DNA of 35,968 nt from Sporothrix humicola (Eukaryota; Ascomycota; Sordariomycetes; Ophiostomatales; Ophiostomataceae): positions 1 to 35,968 of the forward strand of contig WNYE01000159.1 of assembly GCA_021396245.1 (NCBI GenBank), given 5' to 3'. The position numbers and the translations under genes are program-made. The notes below the pieces were generated by a model. It ran no database searches. It saw only the letters and a program-made list of their open reading frames with translations, and was not told the origin of the DNA. Shown piece by piece: positions 33,369-35,968 of the stretch. Within the stretch, counting starts at the first letter, position 1, and the number at the start of each line of letters is the position of its first letter.

Positions 33369-34300
33369 ATGTCTGGCAGCCAGGCACCAAACGGCGCTAA
33401 GCCAAACAAACAATCCGATGACACGACGTCAACCGGCTCCGCATGGGGCCAGTACACTGTGAACTCCTCAGAGTCTGGTTATGACGCCCAGGACTACCCT
33501 GTGATGTCCGCAACGAACCGAGACAACCAGTTCACGTCAAGTGACCTTGGGCAGAACTATCACGGCGGCTGGCAGAACTACCAAGGAGGCCATCCCTCTC
33601 AAGGGAACTGGCAGTACCAAGCTGGCCAGCAGCAACAGCAAGACAACCAGATGCACTCTGGACACGGCACTGCCGCATTCAACTTTGCGTCCGCGCAGCA
33701 GTATCAACAACAACACGGCGACAATACGGCTGGCTACAACCAGTGGCATATGCAAGCTTTCTTTGGCGACGATGATTCGTAAGTGTTGCCTCTTCCATAT
33801 TTCTCATCCCATATCCGAAACCGTGCACCGCTGCCATCTATTAAATAAACGAGGTGAAGGAAGTGCTGTGGTGATGATGTGTGGTGTGAAGGGAGACATA
33901 TCATTGGATGAGCACACCCTTGTCTTTCAGGGGAAGCAACAAAGAAAAGGGGGAAGTGTATAAACAACGGGAAACCAGCAAAGTTGACAAAGAAACGCGG
34001 AAACTCACCTCTTTTGCAATCTTCTTTTGTGCATCAACTGGGGAAGATACCTCTGGAAACGTATCTGTTAGCTAACCAACTTCTCTTCCCTGCACTAGGT
34101 ATGCCGCAGACAACTACGGAGCGGCCCGTGGAGACGCATCTGGCAGCCACGGCGCTGACGACTGCCCCAACGCCGAATACAAGGAACACAAGAGAAATGA
34201 ACGCAGACGCCGCAGAGAGCGCAATGCTGCCTTCAAAGACATCGGACTCAAGTGTTCGACAAATGCAAGTTACCACAAAAATTTGCATGGCCACAGCTGA
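33369..34300 (+). CDS. Gln/Asn/Gly/Tyr-rich protein with a basic C-terminal tail, two exons
   Basis: Exons 33369-33778 and 34099-34300 give 203 residues. The 320-nt intron has a GTAAGT donor, a GCTAACC branch site at about 34070 and the acceptor CACTAG. The first exon begins MSGSQAPNGAKPNKQSDDTT. It is rich in Gln, Asn, Gly, Ser and Tyr, with GGWQNYQGGHPSQGNWQYQ at about residues 64-82 and QQQQQ nearby, a composition like prion-like disordered regions. Exon 2 is different: an acidic stretch, DDCPNAEYKEHKRNE at 157-171, five Arg in a row, then RNAAFKDIGLKC. The basic segment could bind nucleic acid or serve as a nuclear signal (inference); no leucine zipper follows, so it is not a standard bZIP. 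Two Cys are present. Retention of the intron meets a TAA formed at the donor, giving a 137-residue form without the basic tail. I recognise no family. Start context (GCACAATGT) is adequate and upstream stops exclude extension. Confidence 0.75.
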
Positions 34301-35877
34301 GGGCGTGCACTATGATCGGCTCGATCTGCACAGATCACAAGATGTGGAGACAGACAGATTACTCCATACGACAGTACTTTGTACGAACATGCTGGACGGT
34401 GTACCTGGAGCTCGTGTGGGGTGAAACACGATCTGTTCGGCAATCTCCATGCTGAACGTGCAATCCCTGCATGCCAAACCCGGCAGTCAAGCTAGCACTT
34501 TGCCATGCGGCGCCGAGTGTTGTCAGCGTCGGTGATCAGAATGTGGGGACGAAGAAATCATGCTGCGGCTTACCTTTGCCAACGGGTGGAGGTTGAAGCA
34601 GTGCTTGTTGAACAGTTGGTTTTTGGATCGGTCTTTTTGGTGTCTTTTTCGGTTTTCAATCTCCCCTTTTTCGAGCTTTTCATTCTCTCAATCCCGAGGA
34701 GCCATGCAGAGTTCTTTCAAGATACTGGGTTGCACTTTCTGTGCATCTCTTTTACTTGAGTGAACTGAGACCATGTCGTTTGCAGCAGGCTGCAAATGTC
34801 GAGCGGAGAAGGTCACGGTGTGCCAAAACAGAATTCCCAATTCATCGTTTTGGAACACTTCTGTCCTTCCTTTCTACGACATGGAGAGACGACGGCTTGG
34901 ATGCAGTCGGCCTTTTAACTGCAATGCAATGGCCTGCACACCACCTCTAATTCAAAAAAGAATCTAGCAAAGAGGGGCAGCTTGCAGGCACCGTTTGCAT
35001 AGCATCGACATGCATCCAAAGCCCGTCTTCTCCCGCTGGTCTTTTGCATGCTCCTCGGTTTGTTTTTCTAATACTTTTTGTTACTTATTGGGTTTCGTAC
35101 ATTGTTTTGCGTTCCTCCTTCCTTTCCCATTGCGTCTCTTTTCTCATATTACACTGTCTGCATGGCATATCATGGTATTTCCTTGTTTTCGCTTGCTTCG
35201 TCTTTGATTCACTCAACTTGTACTTACTTTTGAAATAAATAAAAAAATCCAGGTCCATCTGTAGTGCCAGAGGCGCAAACCCCTCTTTCGGTAATTCGTT
35301 TGTCTCCAATACAGACAGTCGAAATTGATGCCTAACTCGAGTCTTTTGGCTGCGCTCGTTGGTCGAATACCCGGGTCCAAGTTTGCGGGGTTGGGTGAAT
35401 GCTTGAGAATGGTGTGGAGGGTAAATAGTGAACCAGCAAAATAAAATACTATAAAGGGACGAGATAAAAGAGAAAGAAAAAAAGAAAAGAAGAAAAAAAG
35501 AAAGAAAAAAGGAATCAAAAAGAAATCAAAAGAAATGGTAAGAAGATAGTCGGTTGGCTGCAGGGAAACCACGGGACCTAATGAAGAGCCGGAAGGAACG
35601 CCATTTTGTAGGCAGAGCGACAAAAAGTTTCCGCGCTGATGGCGGGATTGGCAGATATGAATATGATCACTCCCGTCCTGTCATCTTTAGCCGAGCGTAC
35701 CGGGCGAAACAGAACAAAATGTGGTCGAATTGCCGACGATAATTGTGACTCGAAATCATTCGGTCAGCGTGGCTGTCCATATTCCGGGCGATGATGTGTC
35801 GTCGGCTGTGATATTGTTTGCGGCTGGAATGAAGTTTTCATCAGTCGGAAATTGATTCGTTTCTTGTGCCTTTTTTC

Positions 35878-35890
<13 letters not shown>
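34301..35890. other. 3' flank and gene-free contig end
   Basis: No supportable gene. The + strand from about 35040 to 35240 is CT/T-rich, and 35467-35512 is nearly pure purine (AAAG-type), a short counterpart of the tract at 4078-4268. AAATAAATAAA at about 35234 could serve as a polyadenylation signal for an unseen transcript. Confidence 0.5.
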
Positions 35891-35931
<41 letters not shown>

Positions 35932-35968
35932 GTTTTTTTTTTTTGGTTTTTTTGGGTGGGGGGGGGGG
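35891..35968. repeat. Terminal T40 and G-rich homopolymers, probable contig-end artefact
   Basis: The contig ends with T40 (35891-35930), GG, T12, GG, T7, GGGT and G11. This is not a fungal telomere, which would show TTAGGG repeats. Homopolymer ending in poly-G is a known low-quality read pattern of two-colour sequencing chemistry, so the last about 40 bases should not be trusted. Confidence 0.7.

Noticed and set aside
33369..34300. bZIP transcription factor identity for the Gln-rich gene
   Set aside because: The basic stretch is suggestive, but the required heptad leucines do not follow; the protein ends soon after in a His/Asn/Ser tail.
35891..35968. Possible telomere at the right end
   Set aside because: No TTAGGG-type repeat; the pattern is plain T and G homopolymer.
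1..35968. tRNA, rRNA, CRISPR, prokaryotic operon or intact transposase
   Set aside because: No B-box-like GGTTCGAATCC, no conserved rRNA segment, no regularly spaced repeats, no ribosome-binding-site-linked genes, and no transposase or reverse-transcriptase motif were visible on either strand by eye.

Overview
The window looks like one complete contig from a filamentous ascomycete (Pezizomycotina, probably a Sordariomycete; I cannot name the species). The evidence is eukaryotic gene structure: mostly short introns with GTRNGT donors, CTNAC-type branch sites and YAG acceptors; CT-rich leaders before ATGs in good context; scattered TACGGAGTAC-type words that I associate with fungal genomes; and at least two proteins of families found in moulds. 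No prokaryotic, phage or CRISPR features were seen.

Layout. Bases 1-240 are extremely AT-rich, followed to about 1,190 by a stretch with several broken, protein-like reading frames. From about 1.2 to 12.2 kb I find no supportable gene, only CT-rich DNA with a 191-nt pure pyrimidine tract at 4078-4268. Four well to moderately supported genes then follow, all on the + strand: a very large otubain-type deubiquitinase (12516-16976, four exons), a small Ser/Tyr/Asn/Gly-rich protein (18318-18726, three exons), a long intronless Ser/Arg/Pro-rich protein (20407-22707), and a leucine-rich-repeat protein with a C-terminal cysteine motif (23816-25698, two exons). A second gene-poor stretch (25.7-32.1 kb) holds a possible polyadenylated element with an A26 run (28310-28503) and, next to it on the - strand, a fragment that looks like a decayed gene (28504-28735). 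At 32-34.3 kb there is a tentative two-exon small gene (32105-32616) and a two-exon gene for a Gln/Asn/Gly-rich protein with a basic tail (33369-34300), preceded by a clear TATA box. The contig ends in long T and G homopolymers that look like assembly or sequencing artefact.

How the genes fit together. All genes point the same way and are separated by 1-2 kb or more, so they are independent transcription units. Nothing suggests a biosynthetic cluster or a mobile system. The observation most worth following is in the otubain gene: a 709-nt intron falls in the codon just after the catalytic GDGNCGWR block, and it is free of stop codons in the incoming frame until 12 nt before its acceptor. Retaining it would give a protein with the catalytic Cys but without the catalytic His.
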